This document shows, piece by piece, positions 18,031 through 28,006 of a stretch of DNA of 64,000 bases. Made by a program: the position numbers and the translations under genes. The stretch's first letter is position 1. Each line of letters begins with the position of its first letter. The notes below the pieces were generated by a model that was not told the DNA's origin, did not search any database, and saw only the letters and a list, made by a program, of their open reading frames with translations. Origin of the DNA: Anaerolineae bacterium (GTDB taxonomy: Bacteria > Chloroflexota > Anaerolineae > Aggregatilineales > Phototrophicaceae); the NCBI GenBank assembly GCA_022823165.1, contig JAJDXR010000062.1, forward strand, positions 1 through 64,000, given 5' to 3'.

Positions 18031-20826
18031 TCACTCCATGTCTTGCATGTCGCACCAGTCGCGGCCGTAGCTGGCGTTGGCGCGCAAAGGCACGCGCAGC
18101 GGCTTGCCATCGGGCAAGGCGGACTCCATGGTCTCGACCACAAGCGACTTCACCGCCTCAAGCTCGGTTTCTTTCACTTCCAGCACCAGTTCATCGTGGA
18201 CTTGCAAGATCATCGCCGCGTCGAAATCCGCTTGGGCGAGCCGACCGTGCAGGTTGATCATCGACTGCTTCAGTATATCGGCGGCTGTGCCTTGAATCGG
18301 CATATTGATGGCCGCGCGTTCTTCGGCGGCGGTGCTGCGCCGGTTGCCCTTGGACTTAATCGCCGGATAATTGCGCCGCCGGCCGTAGAGCGTCTCGGTA
18401 TAGCCATGCTTCCAGACAAATTCCTTGGTATCTTTAATGTACTGCTCAACGCCCGGCATACGCTCGAAATACGTCGCAATGAAGTCTTCCGCCGCAGCCA
18501 GGGTCAAATCACTGTCGCGCGCCAGCCGGAAGGCCCCCATGCCGTACATCAGGCCGAAGTTCACGCGTTTGGCGAAGCTGCGTTGCTCATAGGTAACATC
18601 GTCGGGGTCAATGCCGTTGACCGCGGCCGCGGTGGCGCGATGAATATCCAGGCTCTGATGGAAGGCGCTGATCAAGGTCTCATCCCCGCTGATATGCGCC
18701 ATGACACGCAACTCAATCTGACTGTAATCGACCGCCAGCAGCAGGTATCCGTCCGGCGCCACAAAAGCCCGACGCACTTCGCGGCCAACTTCAGTGCGAA
18801 TGGGAATATTCTGCAAGTTGGGGTTGCTGCTGCTGAAGCGCCCGGTGGCCGAGCCGGTCTGATTGTAGCTGGTATGCAAGCGACCGGTGCGCGAATTGAC
18901 CAGCGCCGGCAAGGCGTCGACATAGGTGCTTTTGAGTTTCGAGAGTTCGCGGTAGTCCACGATCATGTCCACGATAGGATGCTGATCTCGCAGCGTGTCC
19001 AGCGTGGTGGCGTCGGTGGAGAAACCGAGCTTGGTCTTCTTGAGGCCGTCGGTCGGCAGCTCAAGCACCTCGAACAAGACGGTGTTGAGCTGTTTGGGGC
19101 TGCCAATGTTGAATTTGCCGATATTGCCGGCTTCGTAGATGGCTGATTCCAGCCTATGAATGCGAGCCGCCAAGCCGTCGCTCATTTCACCCAGGAAGTC
19201 GACATCAAGCGTAACGCCTTTGCTTTGCATGGCGCTGATAATGGGAATCAGGGGCAGCTCAAGCCTGCGGTAAAGCGCCGCCAGGTCTGGGGATTCCTGT
19301 TCAAGCTCGGCGCGTATTGGCTTGACCAGTCGAAAGGTCATGGTCGCGTCAGCAGCGGCATAAGGGGCGGCGGCTTCAATCTCGACCCTGTCCATTGAAA
19401 TCTGGTTCTTGCCTTTACCCAGCAATTCAGAGATTTCTGTCATCTGTATATCAAGCGTCTGCGCCACCAAAGCCTTTAGACCCAGAAACTTGCTGATCGG
19501 GTTTTTGACCCATTCCGCCAGCATGGTATCGAAGGCGATGGGCGTCACATGGATGCCGTAGCGCTGCATAATCATCAAATCGTAGACGGCGTTGTGCGCC
19601 GTCTTGGGAATCTTCGGGTTTTCCAGCGGGCCGCGCAGCGCGTCAAGTACCGTGTCGAGCGGCAGTTGCTCGCCGACCGGCTGCGCGAACATATCAGGCT
19701 GTCCCTCGCCGCCACTGACCCGATGCCCAACCGGCAGGTAATAGCCGCGCTCGCCATCCACAGCCAGCGAGATGCCGACCAGCTCAGCGGACATTTGGTC
19801 GATGCTGGTGGTTTCGGTGTCGAAAGCGATCATCTTGGCGCCGTTTAGGGCGTCAACAAACTCGCTCAGTTGCGCCTCGTCGCGGATGATGACGGTCTCG
19901 ACGACTTCGTGGGCTTGCGCGATAGTGGACTCGAAGTCCTCGCCGTGCAGCTGGCCGTAGACGCGGTGCAGCCGCTCGCGCATGGTGCGGAATTCAAGCG
20001 CGGAAAAGAGGCCGTCCACCAGCGAGAGTTCAAAGTCTTGAGCAAGGCAGGCATCCAGGTCGAGCTCAACAGGCAGGTCGGTCATTATCGTCGCCAGCTT
20101 GCGGCTGAGATAAGCCATGTCTTTCTCGGCGATCAGGCGATTGCGCACACGCGTGCCGATGTCATCGAGATGCTCGTAAATGGTGTCCAGGTCGCCGTAA
20201 TCTTGCAGCAGCTTGGTGGCCGATTTCTCGCCGACGCCCTTCACGCCGGGGATATTGTCCGAGCTGTCTCCCATTAGCGCTTTCAGGTCTATCAGCTGGT
20301 TTGGCTCCAAGGCGTATTTGTCGCGAAAAGCCGCCACATCCATCACGACATCGGGCCCGCCCCGCTGCGGCAACTGCACACGAACATGCGGGCCCAGCAA
20401 TTGCAGTATGTCGCGATCGCCGGTGGCGATGTGTACGTCCAAGCCCTGCTCAACCGCTTGCCGGCTGATCGTGCCCAGGATGTCGTCCGCTTCCATATTC
20501 GCCATGGTCAAACGGGGAACGTTAAAGGCTGCCACCAGGTCTTTGATGCGGTCGATCTGGGCTGACAAGTCCTCGGGCATTTTGACCCGCGTGGCTTTGT
20601 ACTCGGGATAAATCTCTTCGCGCGCGCTTAGCCCCTCGTCGAAGGTGACAGCCAAATACTTGGGCTGATGATGCTCGACCACATCAAGCAGCGTTCGGCT
20701 GAAACCGTAGACGGCTCCGGTGCTTTCGCCCGCTGAGGTGGTGAATCCGCCGCGTTGCAGCGCGAAATAGCTGCGGTAAGCCAAGGCATGGCCGTCTATC
20801 AGATACAGGATTTCTCGCGCTGCCAT
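18031..20826 (-). CDS. polA: DNA polymerase I
   Basis: This 931-residue polymerase has all three domains. The N-terminal 5'-3' flap exonuclease spans about 1-290 (LYLIDGHALAYRSYFAL, MGDSSDNIPGVKGVGEKSA). The 3'-5' proofreading exonuclease spans about 310-510; its carboxylates are intact in FDTETTS, the NAVYD segment and YAAADATMTFRL. The polymerase domain covers about 540-931, with DYSQIELRVMAHISGD (motif A), RSFAKRVNFGLMYGMG (motif B) and VHDELVLE (motif C). Proofreading is often lost in bacterial Pol I, so its retention here is worth recording. It works in Okazaki fragment processing and repair. Confidence 0.96.
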   Translation of the reverse strand: MAAREILYLIDGHALAYRSYFALQRGGFTTSAGESTGAVYGFSRTLLDVVEHHQPKYLAVTFDEGLSAREEIYPEYKATRVKMPEDLSAQIDRIKDLVAAFNVPRLTMANMEADDILGTISRQAVEQGLDVHIATGDRDILQLLGPHVRVQLPQRGGPDVVMDVAAFRDKYALEPNQLIDLKALMGDSSDNIPGVKGVGEKSATKLLQDYGDLDTIYEHLDDIGTRVRNRLIAEKDMAYLSRKLATIMTDLPVELDLDACLAQDFELSLVDGLFSALEFRTMRERLHRVYGQLHGEDFESTIAQAHEVVETVIIRDEAQLSEFVDALNGAKMIAFDTETTSIDQMSAELVGISLAVDGERGYYLPVGHRVSGGEGQPDMFAQPVGEQLPLDTVLDALRGPLENPKIPKTAHNAVYDLMIMQRYGIHVTPIAFDTMLAEWVKNPISKFLGLKALVAQTLDIQMTEISELLGKGKNQISMDRVEIEAAAPYAAADATMTFRLVKPIRAELEQESPDLAALYRRLELPLIPIISAMQSKGVTLDVDFLGEMSDGLAARIHRLESAIYEAGNIGKFNIGSPKQLNTVLFEVLELPTDGLKKTKLGFSTDATTLDTLRDQHPIVDMIVDYRELSKLKSTYVDALPALVNSRTGRLHTSYNQTGSATGRFSSSNPNLQNIPIRTEVGREVRRAFVAPDGYLLLAVDYSQIELRVMAHISGDETLISAFHQSLDIHRATAAAVNGIDPDDVTYEQRSFAKRVNFGLMYGMGAFRLARDSDLTLAAAEDFIATYFERMPGVEQYIKDTKEFVWKHGYTETLYGRRRNYPAIKSKGNRRSTAAEERAAINMPIQGTAADILKQSMINLHGRLAQADFDAAMILQVHDELVLEVKETELEAVKSLVVETMESALPDGKPLRVPLRANASYGRDWCDMQDME

Positions 20827-20959
20827 AAGCTCCCGCTCGACGCTCGACTGCTGTCAGGTTGGGAAAGAGTATAATCGACGGCTGGGATTTTGTCACAGGC
20901 GGACTTGACCCGCGGCCACGGGCGGGAATTCGAGATGCGTAAGCTAAGAATGCTGACGT

Positions 20960-22894
20960 TTAGTGGCGGGCGAAATGGAGGAAGTTGCGCAGCTCGCGTT
21001 CGCTCAATTCGCGCCCGGGCTGCAACACCAGATAGGCATCAGCCCACAAATCGTCCGGCAAAGCCTTGTCTTCCGAGCAGGCGATGCTGCGCGAGCGATC
21101 CATCACCGTGCGAATGAGCGACTCGGGCGACGCGCGTCCGGGCGCGTCCGCGTAGAGATAGATGAAGTCTTGGTGCGCATCCAGGCGGTGTACGCGCCAA
21201 TTCAGCGCGTTCAACTGAACTTCGAGCCAGAATATCAGCTGCTCGGCGACGCTTCGGCGCAGCAGCAGGGCCGGATCCGCCACCATCCAGACGAAGGCGA
21301 TGGGGCTGCGCGAATCGGCCGGGTCAGCGAGCGACTCCGCCGCCGCGGCTTCCTCAGGCGGCGCCTCGGCTTCGGCAACGTTCGCCAGCGCGCTCAGCAT
21401 GCGGTCGCCCTGGCGGCGAATATCATGCAGTTGCTTGCCGCCGGCGAAGATCATCGTCAGCGTATGGTCGCCCACGGTGCCGCGCGAGCAGAGCATGTAA
21501 TCAGCGCCGGAGCTGGGAAGCTTGATGAAGCGTATGCGTGACTGCTGGTCTTGCGCGCCCCAGTCGTCCTTGATGCAGCCGCGGATAGCGCGGAATTGCT
21601 CCAGGCTCATATTGCCCGAAAAAGCCACGATTCGGCCCCCATGCGTCAACACGGTCGCATCGGCTGTCATATCGCTCATAACCCGTGTCATGGTCAGAGC
21701 CAATTGAGCCAGGTAGGGGTCGCGGTCTCTGCTTGACAGCAGCCCCCAAGCCGAAACGGCGGTACTGTCACTCTGCTCTTCGACTGAAGATGCTATGCCG
21801 GCATCCGCCGACAAGTCTTCCTGCGAATTGCCGGCTAACTTCGCGGGGATGGTGGTTTCGCCCGCGCCTTCCAAAGCGCTTATGGGCGGCAGGGTATCGG
21901 GCAGAAAGCTCGGTTCCCGGATGAACTTCCCGGTCTCGCGCAGCCAGGCGGGTATGGCTTCTCGGCCCGGCGCCCCCGGCAATTCCCGCGTCGTGTCAAA
22001 GAGCGATTCCATCGTCAGGTCTTCCAGCAGCGTACTTTCATCCAGCACGGTGTTGAGCATCCGTTCAAAGGCGGCGCTGTCTTGCATGTCGTCGGCATTA
22101 TGCGCCGGCGCTGCTTCCGCCGGAAGCTCGGCTTGCGCCGGCGTCCGGTCGTTGCTGAGATCCGCCCCAAAGCGCTCCGCCAAGTCGCGCAGCGTCTCGA
22201 GTTCACTGGCGGCGGACAGTGGGCTTTCATCCGATTCCACAGCGCGAATTTGGGTATCCGGTGAGCCAGCGTCGTCAATCCGCAGGACGCGATAACGAAC
22301 GGTATCGCCCTCGTCCTCAGGCTCAAGCAATAGCTCCATGGTGTCATATACGGGGTGGGTCGGCGGCTGCGGATTCAACAAGTCCAGCGATGCCTGCAAG
22401 CGCCGCCGCGTGTAATTGAGCCCGAATTCGTCTTCCAGGGCGTCGCCGACCAAAGCCTCCAGCTTAATGGTATCGTCGCTCAGTTCCCCCGGCTGATTCC
22501 CCGGCGTCTGAAGCAGCGTACCGATATCGGCCTCCAGCGAGCAGTTAAGCACGGGAATCAGATCCCGCGCCAGCACCGGTACATCGACAACACCCTGCAC
22601 ACGATAGCTCTCGGCAAGCGCGTGCGCGTCCGGCCGGTCAGGCGCCAGCACAATGGCGATGTCCTTTTGGCGCGACCGAATCATTTCAATCATGATAGCC
22701 GGCGCTATAGTCAGGTTGTCGACATCCAGCAGGACCAGGTGTTGCGGCGCCTCGCGCAGCTGCTCCATGGCATTGCGCACTTCCGCTACTGTAGTCACGC
22801 TGTATTCACCCAGCGCCTCCAGGGCGCGTTTGACGTCAATCGCGAACTGCACGTTGCGCGTGATTAGCATGATCTGTTTAATGGCAATGGCCAT
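20960..22894 (-). CDS. Pseudo-receiver protein with roadblock-like and transposase-Y1-like domains
   Basis: This 644-residue composite protein has three recognisable parts. Residues 1-125 resemble a response-regulator receiver with a phosphoacceptor-like Asp in VLLDVDN, but the acidic pair after strand 1 and the conserved Lys are missing, so it is probably a pseudo-receiver. A long acidic, low-complexity linker follows. Residues about 420-510 (HGGRIVAFSGNMS to MIFAGGKQLHDIRRQGDRML) look roadblock/profilin-like. Residues 529-644 follow the IS200/Y1 transposase pattern, but the metal-binding HUH position reads DFIYLYADAP. It would therefore be catalytically dead as a transposase. Function is unknown. 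It lies between polA and an SH3 lipoprotein gene on the same strand. Confidence 0.6.
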   Translation of the reverse strand: MAIAIKQIMLITRNVQFAIDVKRALEALGEYSVTTVAEVRNAMEQLREAPQHLVLLDVDNLTIAPAIMIEMIRSRQKDIAIVLAPDRPDAHALAESYRVQGVVDVPVLARDLIPVLNCSLEADIGTLLQTPGNQPGELSDDTIKLEALVGDALEDEFGLNYTRRRLQASLDLLNPQPPTHPVYDTMELLLEPEDEGDTVRYRVLRIDDAGSPDTQIRAVESDESPLSAASELETLRDLAERFGADLSNDRTPAQAELPAEAAPAHNADDMQDSAAFERMLNTVLDESTLLEDLTMESLFDTTRELPGAPGREAIPAWLRETGKFIREPSFLPDTLPPISALEGAGETTIPAKLAGNSQEDLSADAGIASSVEEQSDSTAVSAWGLLSSRDRDPYLAQLALTMTRVMSDMTADATVLTHGGRIVAFSGNMSLEQFRAIRGCIKDDWGAQDQQSRIRFIKLPSSGADYMLCSRGTVGDHTLTMIFAGGKQLHDIRRQGDRMLSALANVAEAEAPPEEAAAAESLADPADSRSPIAFVWMVADPALLLRRSVAEQLIFWLEVQLNALNWRVHRLDAHQDFIYLYADAPGRASPESLIRTVMDRSRSIACSEDKALPDDLWADAYLVLQPGRELSERELRNFLHFARH

Positions 22895-22972
22895 GGTGGA
22901 TTCCGCCGCGGCAATCGGAAGAACTTACAGCGATTTTAGCACAAGTAGCCGACGCTACCAACGAATCGCGGG

Positions 22973-23707
22973 TCAGCCGGAGACCACCGCGATGCCGCCG
23001 CAATCGCCGTATTCGGTGGTGAAATCTCCGCTAACCCAGCCGACTCGCCCCTCGACGTTCAGGCGCTGCCAGCTGCGCTCGCTGTTGCGGCCGGTGATCG
23101 GCGCCAGCGTAGCGCTAGCGAGCACGGTGATGATCTGATACCCGGTGCTTGGCCCGGTGCGGAAGTTCAGCCCGCCCACATTGACCAAGGCGCGGCAAAC
23201 GCCGTCATCAGGAATAAAGGGTATATCGCCCGGCTGGGCCGGAGTCGCCAAGACCTGCGCTGGCGACTCACGCACAACCACGTCGATTTCATCCGGCTGG
23301 CTGACGATCTCGCCGCGATAAGCCACAGCCCGTAAGGTGATTGTGCCCAAATCGCGCCGCTGCGGCGTATAGTTCAGAATCGCCTGCAATGCCAGGTCCC
23401 CTTGCAAAGACTCGGACGAGACCGTGCGCACGATTTGGTTGTCGACGAACAACTGTACGCGATTGACGCCGATGCTGTCGCCAGCCATGACTGACACCAG
23501 GATCTCTTCGCCCAAGACAAATTCAGCGCCGCCGCTGGGCGAGGCGATTTGAATGCTGGGCGGGCCGGTCGGCGACTCGGTAGCCCGCGCCGGGCTTGAA
23601 TCAGTAGCGCGCGCCTGCAAGTTGCAAGCGGCGAGCGCCAGGCAAATGCTGATTGCCAGCAATCGCGCGGTGAAAGCTCGAATTGTCATTCTGCGTCCGC
23701 GATTCAT
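22973..23707 (-). CDS. SH3-domain lipoprotein
   Basis: This 244-residue secreted protein has a lipobox (LALAAC) ending its signal peptide near residue 27. The middle contains an Ig-like or cadherin-like beta domain (IQIASPSGGAEFVLGEEILVSV onward). The C-terminus is a bacterial SH3 domain (GLNFRTGPSTGYQIITVL to GRVGWVSGDF), typical for peptidoglycan binding. ATG 23707 overlaps the miaB stop as TGATG, which argues for translational coupling. The ATG at 23689 is an alternative. It is probably an envelope-associated protein. Confidence 0.78.
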   Translation of the reverse strand: MNRGRRMTIRAFTARLLAISICLALAACNLQARATDSSPARATESPTGPPSIQIASPSGGAEFVLGEEILVSVMAGDSIGVNRVQLFVDNQIVRTVSSESLQGDLALQAILNYTPQRRDLGTITLRAVAYRGEIVSQPDEIDVVVRESPAQVLATPAQPGDIPFIPDDGVCRALVNVGGLNFRTGPSTGYQIITVLASATLAPITGRNSERSWQRLNVEGRVGWVSGDFTTEYGDCGGIAVVSG

Positions 23708-25083
23708 CAACCGGCGACAACCAGCAGGGGGTCAGCCTGTTTCTGACGCTCAGGCAGGCGCGCTTGCATGCTCCAGGGTCCCGTCCAGGTGACTTCGACC
23801 CGCGCCAGACGCCCTTTCCAATCGCCCTCAGCTTCAAAGAAGACCAGCTTGTTCTGCGGCGTACGGGCGCGCCAGCGGCCGCGATGTTTCTCTTCCACCA
23901 GGACTTCGACAGTTTGGCCCAGGTACTGCGAATTGATCTCGGCCACGACGCGAGCCTGCAAATCTTCCAGCAGCTTGTGGCGCTCGCGCTTTTCGGCATC
24001 GGGCACATCGTCCGCCATGCGCCGCTCGCTGACCGTTTGCGGCCGCGGACTGTAGCGAGCCAGATGCGCTTTGTCCAGCTTGAGCGCTTCGAGCAGGTCG
24101 TAGGTGCGCATGAATTGCTCGCGGGTTTCACCCGGGAAGCCCACGATTATGTCCGTATGGATCGCTGCGTGCGGGATAATCCGGCGTATTTTGGCCACCA
24201 GCTTGCGATATTGATCAGCAGTGTATCCGCGCCGCATCCGCGCCAAAACTTCATCGTCCCCGGCCTGGATAGGCACTTCAATATGGGGCATGACGCGCGG
24301 CAACTCGGCGACCGTTCGCAGCAGTTTCTCGGTCATCCAATTAGGATGGCTGGTCAAAAAGCGAATTCGCTCCACCCCGACTTCTTCAGCGGCGTCATGC
24401 ACAATGCGCAACAGGTCGGCCAAGTCAGGTCCGTCGGGGATGTCTTTGCCATAGCGATCGACGATTTGACCCAGCAGCGTAATCTCTTTGACGCCTTGCA
24501 GCGCCAGGCTGCGCGCCTGCGCCACGATTTCGCCGACGCGCCGGCTGCGCTCAATTCCGCGCCGAAAGGGAATGATGCAGAAGGAGCAGGCATGCGAGCA
24601 GCCGTAGACGATCGGCACGTGCGCGCTGACCAGTTGGCCGTGTTCATGCAGGGGCAGGATAAGCTCGCCATCTTGCAAGGCGTCGCGCGATTCGCGCGCC
24701 CGCGCCTCCAGCTCGAGCACAGCGGCTTCGTCCATGCGCTCCTTGAGAAAGCTGACCATGGGCGCAGGATCCGAAGGCGGCATGAAGACATCGACAAATG
24801 GCAGACGCTGCCGCATCCAAAGCGGATCGCGCACACCAACCATGCAGCCCATGACGCCGATCACTTTGTCAGGCTGCGCTTCCTTGATTTTGCTCAGCAG
24901 CTGCAGTCGCCCCAGCCCCTTGTCTTCGGCGCTTTGGCGCACGACGCAGGTATTGACGACCATGATATCGGCTTCATCGCCGTTCCGCGTTGAGCTGTGG
25001 CCCAGCTTCTCCAGCTCAGACGCCAGCAACTGCGAGTCGGCCACGTTCATTTGACAGCCGAGCGTCCAGATATGATATTGCAT
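23707..25083 (-). CDS. miaB: tRNA-2-methylthio-N6-dimethylallyladenosine synthase MiaB
   Basis: This 458-residue radical-SAM methylthiotransferase modifies A37 of tRNAs reading UNN codons. The N-terminal UPF0004 domain starts LGCQMNVADS, with further cluster cysteines in NTCVVR and MGCMVG. The radical-SAM cluster motif is CSHACSFCIIPFRRG. A C-terminal TRAM domain follows (GQTVEVLVEEKHRGRWRART). ATG 25083 gives the family-like start MQYHIWTLGCQMN; the longer open frame upstream is not conserved-looking. Close methylthiotransferase relatives act on other targets, but the length and motifs fit MiaB best. Confidence 0.88.
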   Translation of the reverse strand: MQYHIWTLGCQMNVADSQLLASELEKLGHSSTRNGDEADIMVVNTCVVRQSAEDKGLGRLQLLSKIKEAQPDKVIGVMGCMVGVRDPLWMRQRLPFVDVFMPPSDPAPMVSFLKERMDEAAVLELEARARESRDALQDGELILPLHEHGQLVSAHVPIVYGCSHACSFCIIPFRRGIERSRRVGEIVAQARSLALQGVKEITLLGQIVDRYGKDIPDGPDLADLLRIVHDAAEEVGVERIRFLTSHPNWMTEKLLRTVAELPRVMPHIEVPIQAGDDEVLARMRRGYTADQYRKLVAKIRRIIPHAAIHTDIIVGFPGETREQFMRTYDLLEALKLDKAHLARYSPRPQTVSERRMADDVPDAEKRERHKLLEDLQARVVAEINSQYLGQTVEVLVEEKHRGRWRARTPQNKLVFFEAEGDWKGRLARVEVTWTGPWSMQARLPERQKQADPLLVVAG

Positions 25084-25171
25084 AATTCGCTTAACCTCTT
25101 GACCGCCGCATATTGTAGTTGAAGCCGGGGCCCCGGTCAATGCGCCGTCAAATGGGGAGCAGCGGCGCCGC

Positions 25172-27739
25172 TCAAGCCCAGACGATTTTCCGCGGCGCGA
25201 AGGATGTGTGCAAATACTCGTGAAAGGGCAATATACGCACTGAAAAGCCGACATTGCCGGTCAGTTGGAATACATGCTCCGCGGTGAAGGTATGGACGCC
25301 ATCGCCATTTTCGCTTTGGACGTACATGTCAACGGATTGCCCCTCGCGTATATTGCCGGCGCTGTCCAGCATGCCGTAGTAGAGTTGTACGCTTACATCT
25401 TGCGGCTGCAAGCTCCCCAGCATCACGCGCGCATGAATATCAGCCCGACTGCCGACTTCAACATGACCGTCGCAAATATCCACATCCAGGACCTTCACGT
25501 CGTGCCAAACTTGGTCAAGCATCCGGCCCCAATTCACAAAGGCCGCCGTATCCTCGTATCCGTCACGGGTCATCGCCTGGCTGACTTTGAAGCGCGGCAG
25601 ATAGAGCTTTTCGGCGTACTGTTGCACCATCCGATGGGTATTAAAGCGCGCCGCCAGCGACGACATGCTGTGCTTGACGCGGCGGATCCACTCGCGCGGC
25701 AAACTACCGCGCGCCTGACCGTAGAACAGCGGCACGATGTCCTGCTCCAGCAGATTATACAAAGCCTGGCTTTCTACATAATCCTGGTGCGCCCATTCGT
25801 CCTCGGGATATTCCTCGCCGTGCCCGATGGTCCAACCTACATCCGGCGCATAAGCCTCAGCCCACCAGCCATCAGGAATGCTGCAATTCAAGCCGCCATT
25901 GTAGATGACCTTCATGCCGCTGGTGCCGCTGGCCTCCTTGGGGCGGCGCGGCGTGTTCAGCCAGACATCGACGCCCTGCACCATGTAGCGGGCGACATTC
26001 ATGTCGTAGTTTTCAAGGAAAACCACCGTATTTCGGAAGTCGTCATCACGGGCTACGTTCACTATCGTGCGGATGAATTCCTTACCCTCATTGTCATGCG
26101 GATGGGCTTTGCCGGCGAAGATAAATTGCACCGGGCGCTCGGCATCAGTCACCAGCCGGCGCAGCCGCCCCAAATCGCGGAAGATCAAGGTGGCTCGTTT
26201 GTAGGTTGCGAAGCGCCGCGCGAAGCCGATAGTCAGCGCCTCCGGATTCAGCACGTCGTCAGCCGATTCAATCTCGGTCTGCGACATGCCGCGCCGCTGC
26301 AATTGCAGGCGCAGCCGATCGCGAGCGAAAGCCACCAAACGCTCGCGGCGCCGGACGTGCGTGCGCCACAATTCGGCGTCCGGAATACTATTGACGCCTT
26401 GCCATACTTCCGGGCGCGATTCTTCTTCCCGCCAGGCCGGGTCCAGATAGCGGTCGAAGAGCTGCGCCATCTCCTGGCTGACCCAAGTCTGCACATGGAT
26501 GCCGTTGGTGATGGCGCCGATAGGAACTTCATGCTCCGGGACGCCGGGATACATCCAGTTCCACATCGCGCGCGAAACTGCCCCGTGCAATTCGGCCACG
26601 CCGTTGGTGCCCGATGACAGGTTCAAAGCCATCACCGACATAGAGAACAATTCATAATGTCCCATATTCTCGCGGCCGAGGTCGAGAAACTGGTCGCGCG
26701 ACAGACCCAGCTCAGCCATCAATTCGCTGAAATGCTCGTCAATCAGGTCGAAGCCAAAGCGCTCCAAGCCCGCCGGCACGGGCGTATGAACCGTGAAGAC
26801 GCTGCTGGCCGCGGTCAGCGCTTTCGCCTGTTCAAAGGTCAAGGAACCCTCGCGCATGCTTTGGCGAATCCGCTCCAGAAGCAAAAAGGCGGAGTGCCCC
26901 TCGTTCATGTGATAGATGTCGGCTGCGATACCTAAAGCGCGCAGCAGCCGCACCCCGCCGATGCCCAGCAGAATCTCCTGGCGGATGCGCGCGCGCCGAT
27001 CGCCGCCATATAGCCGGTCGGTCAGATTGCGGTCTTCCGGGCGACCATTGTCATCGATATTCGTATCGAGCAGATACAATGACACGCGCCCAACCTGCAC
27101 CTTCCAGATTTGGGCGAAGACCTCCCGCCCGGGCAGCGGAATCGATATCTTTACCGGCGCGCCGGCCTCGTCCGTCTGCAGCTTCACCGGCAGATTCACA
27201 TAATCATTGATCGGGTAGGATTCCAGCTGGTAGCCGTCGGCATTCAGGTACTGCTGGAAATAGCCCTCCTGATACAGAATGCCAACGCCAACCAAGGGCA
27301 GGTTCAGGTCGCTGGCGCTTTTGAGATGGTCGCCACTGAGCACGCCCAAGCCGCCGGAGTAATTCTGCAAGCATTCCGTTAAGCCAAATTCCATCGAGAA
27401 ATAGGCGATGACCGGCGGACGCTCCAAATGCCCGAAGCGCCGGGCAAACCAACTGTCTTCGGCCCGCATATAATCGTCGTAGGCTTGGCAGACGCGGGCG
27501 TAATGCGCCATGAACGAGCTATCGTCGACCAAGGAATTCAACCGGTCCTGATCCATCAGTCCCAGCATCCATTCCGGGTTATGCTGCGTCTCTTCCCACA
27601 AGTCGGGGTCCAGGCGCCGGAATAGCGAAATCGCTTCGTGATCCCAAGCCCAGCAAAGGTTGTAGGTCAACTCGCGCAAGCGCCGCAACTGCATGGGAAG
27701 TTTCGGCGCTACATTGACCCGGGCAACCGGCTGTACCAT
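25172..27739 (-). CDS. glgP: Alpha-glucan phosphorylase (DUF3417 type)
   Basis: This 855-residue enzyme releases glucose-1-phosphate from glycogen or maltodextrin. It belongs to the bacterial alpha-glucan phosphorylase group with an N-terminal DUF3417 region (LRELTYNLCWAWDHEAISLFRRLDP). The pyridoxal-phosphate region is clear in EASGTSGMKVIYNGG, where the Lys binds the cofactor, followed by GLNCSIPDGWWAEAY. ATG 27739 is chosen for its AGGAGA ribosome-binding site. It is divergent from the two CBM48-like genes and shares a 267-bp intergenic promoter region with them. With GlgC and GlgA it forms a glycogen cluster; no branching enzyme is in the window. Confidence 0.94.
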   Translation of the reverse strand: MVQPVARVNVAPKLPMQLRRLRELTYNLCWAWDHEAISLFRRLDPDLWEETQHNPEWMLGLMDQDRLNSLVDDSSFMAHYARVCQAYDDYMRAEDSWFARRFGHLERPPVIAYFSMEFGLTECLQNYSGGLGVLSGDHLKSASDLNLPLVGVGILYQEGYFQQYLNADGYQLESYPINDYVNLPVKLQTDEAGAPVKISIPLPGREVFAQIWKVQVGRVSLYLLDTNIDDNGRPEDRNLTDRLYGGDRRARIRQEILLGIGGVRLLRALGIAADIYHMNEGHSAFLLLERIRQSMREGSLTFEQAKALTAASSVFTVHTPVPAGLERFGFDLIDEHFSELMAELGLSRDQFLDLGRENMGHYELFSMSVMALNLSSGTNGVAELHGAVSRAMWNWMYPGVPEHEVPIGAITNGIHVQTWVSQEMAQLFDRYLDPAWREEESRPEVWQGVNSIPDAELWRTHVRRRERLVAFARDRLRLQLQRRGMSQTEIESADDVLNPEALTIGFARRFATYKRATLIFRDLGRLRRLVTDAERPVQFIFAGKAHPHDNEGKEFIRTIVNVARDDDFRNTVVFLENYDMNVARYMVQGVDVWLNTPRRPKEASGTSGMKVIYNGGLNCSIPDGWWAEAYAPDVGWTIGHGEEYPEDEWAHQDYVESQALYNLLEQDIVPLFYGQARGSLPREWIRRVKHSMSSLAARFNTHRMVQQYAEKLYLPRFKVSQAMTRDGYEDTAAFVNWGRMLDQVWHDVKVLDVDICDGHVEVGSRADIHARVMLGSLQPQDVSVQLYYGMLDSAGNIREGQSVDMYVQSENGDGVHTFTAEHVFQLTGNVGFSVRILPFHEYLHTSFAPRKIVWA

Positions 27740-28006
27740 TGTATTCTCCTGAGTAGTTAGCGAATCTGTCAGCATTACAAGCCGCGCATTGTATCGCGTT
27801 ATTGGAGAAAATTACATCTCGACTCGCGCCGATTGAGCGCAGTGAACTATGACGCGCAGCGCTAGCATATAGCTAATCCGTACAATGTCCGCCGCGCGTT
27901 AATTGGCAATATCGGCAGAATCGCTACTATCCGTTTATCAGTTATGATAGGATAAGATTGTCTTGCGTTTACTTACGGCGTCGACCTGAACCGGCGAAGA
28001 GGACAC

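Noticed and set aside
18007..19146. Plus-strand open frame of 379 codons inside polA
   Set aside because: Antisense to conserved polymerase motifs; no start context or domain.
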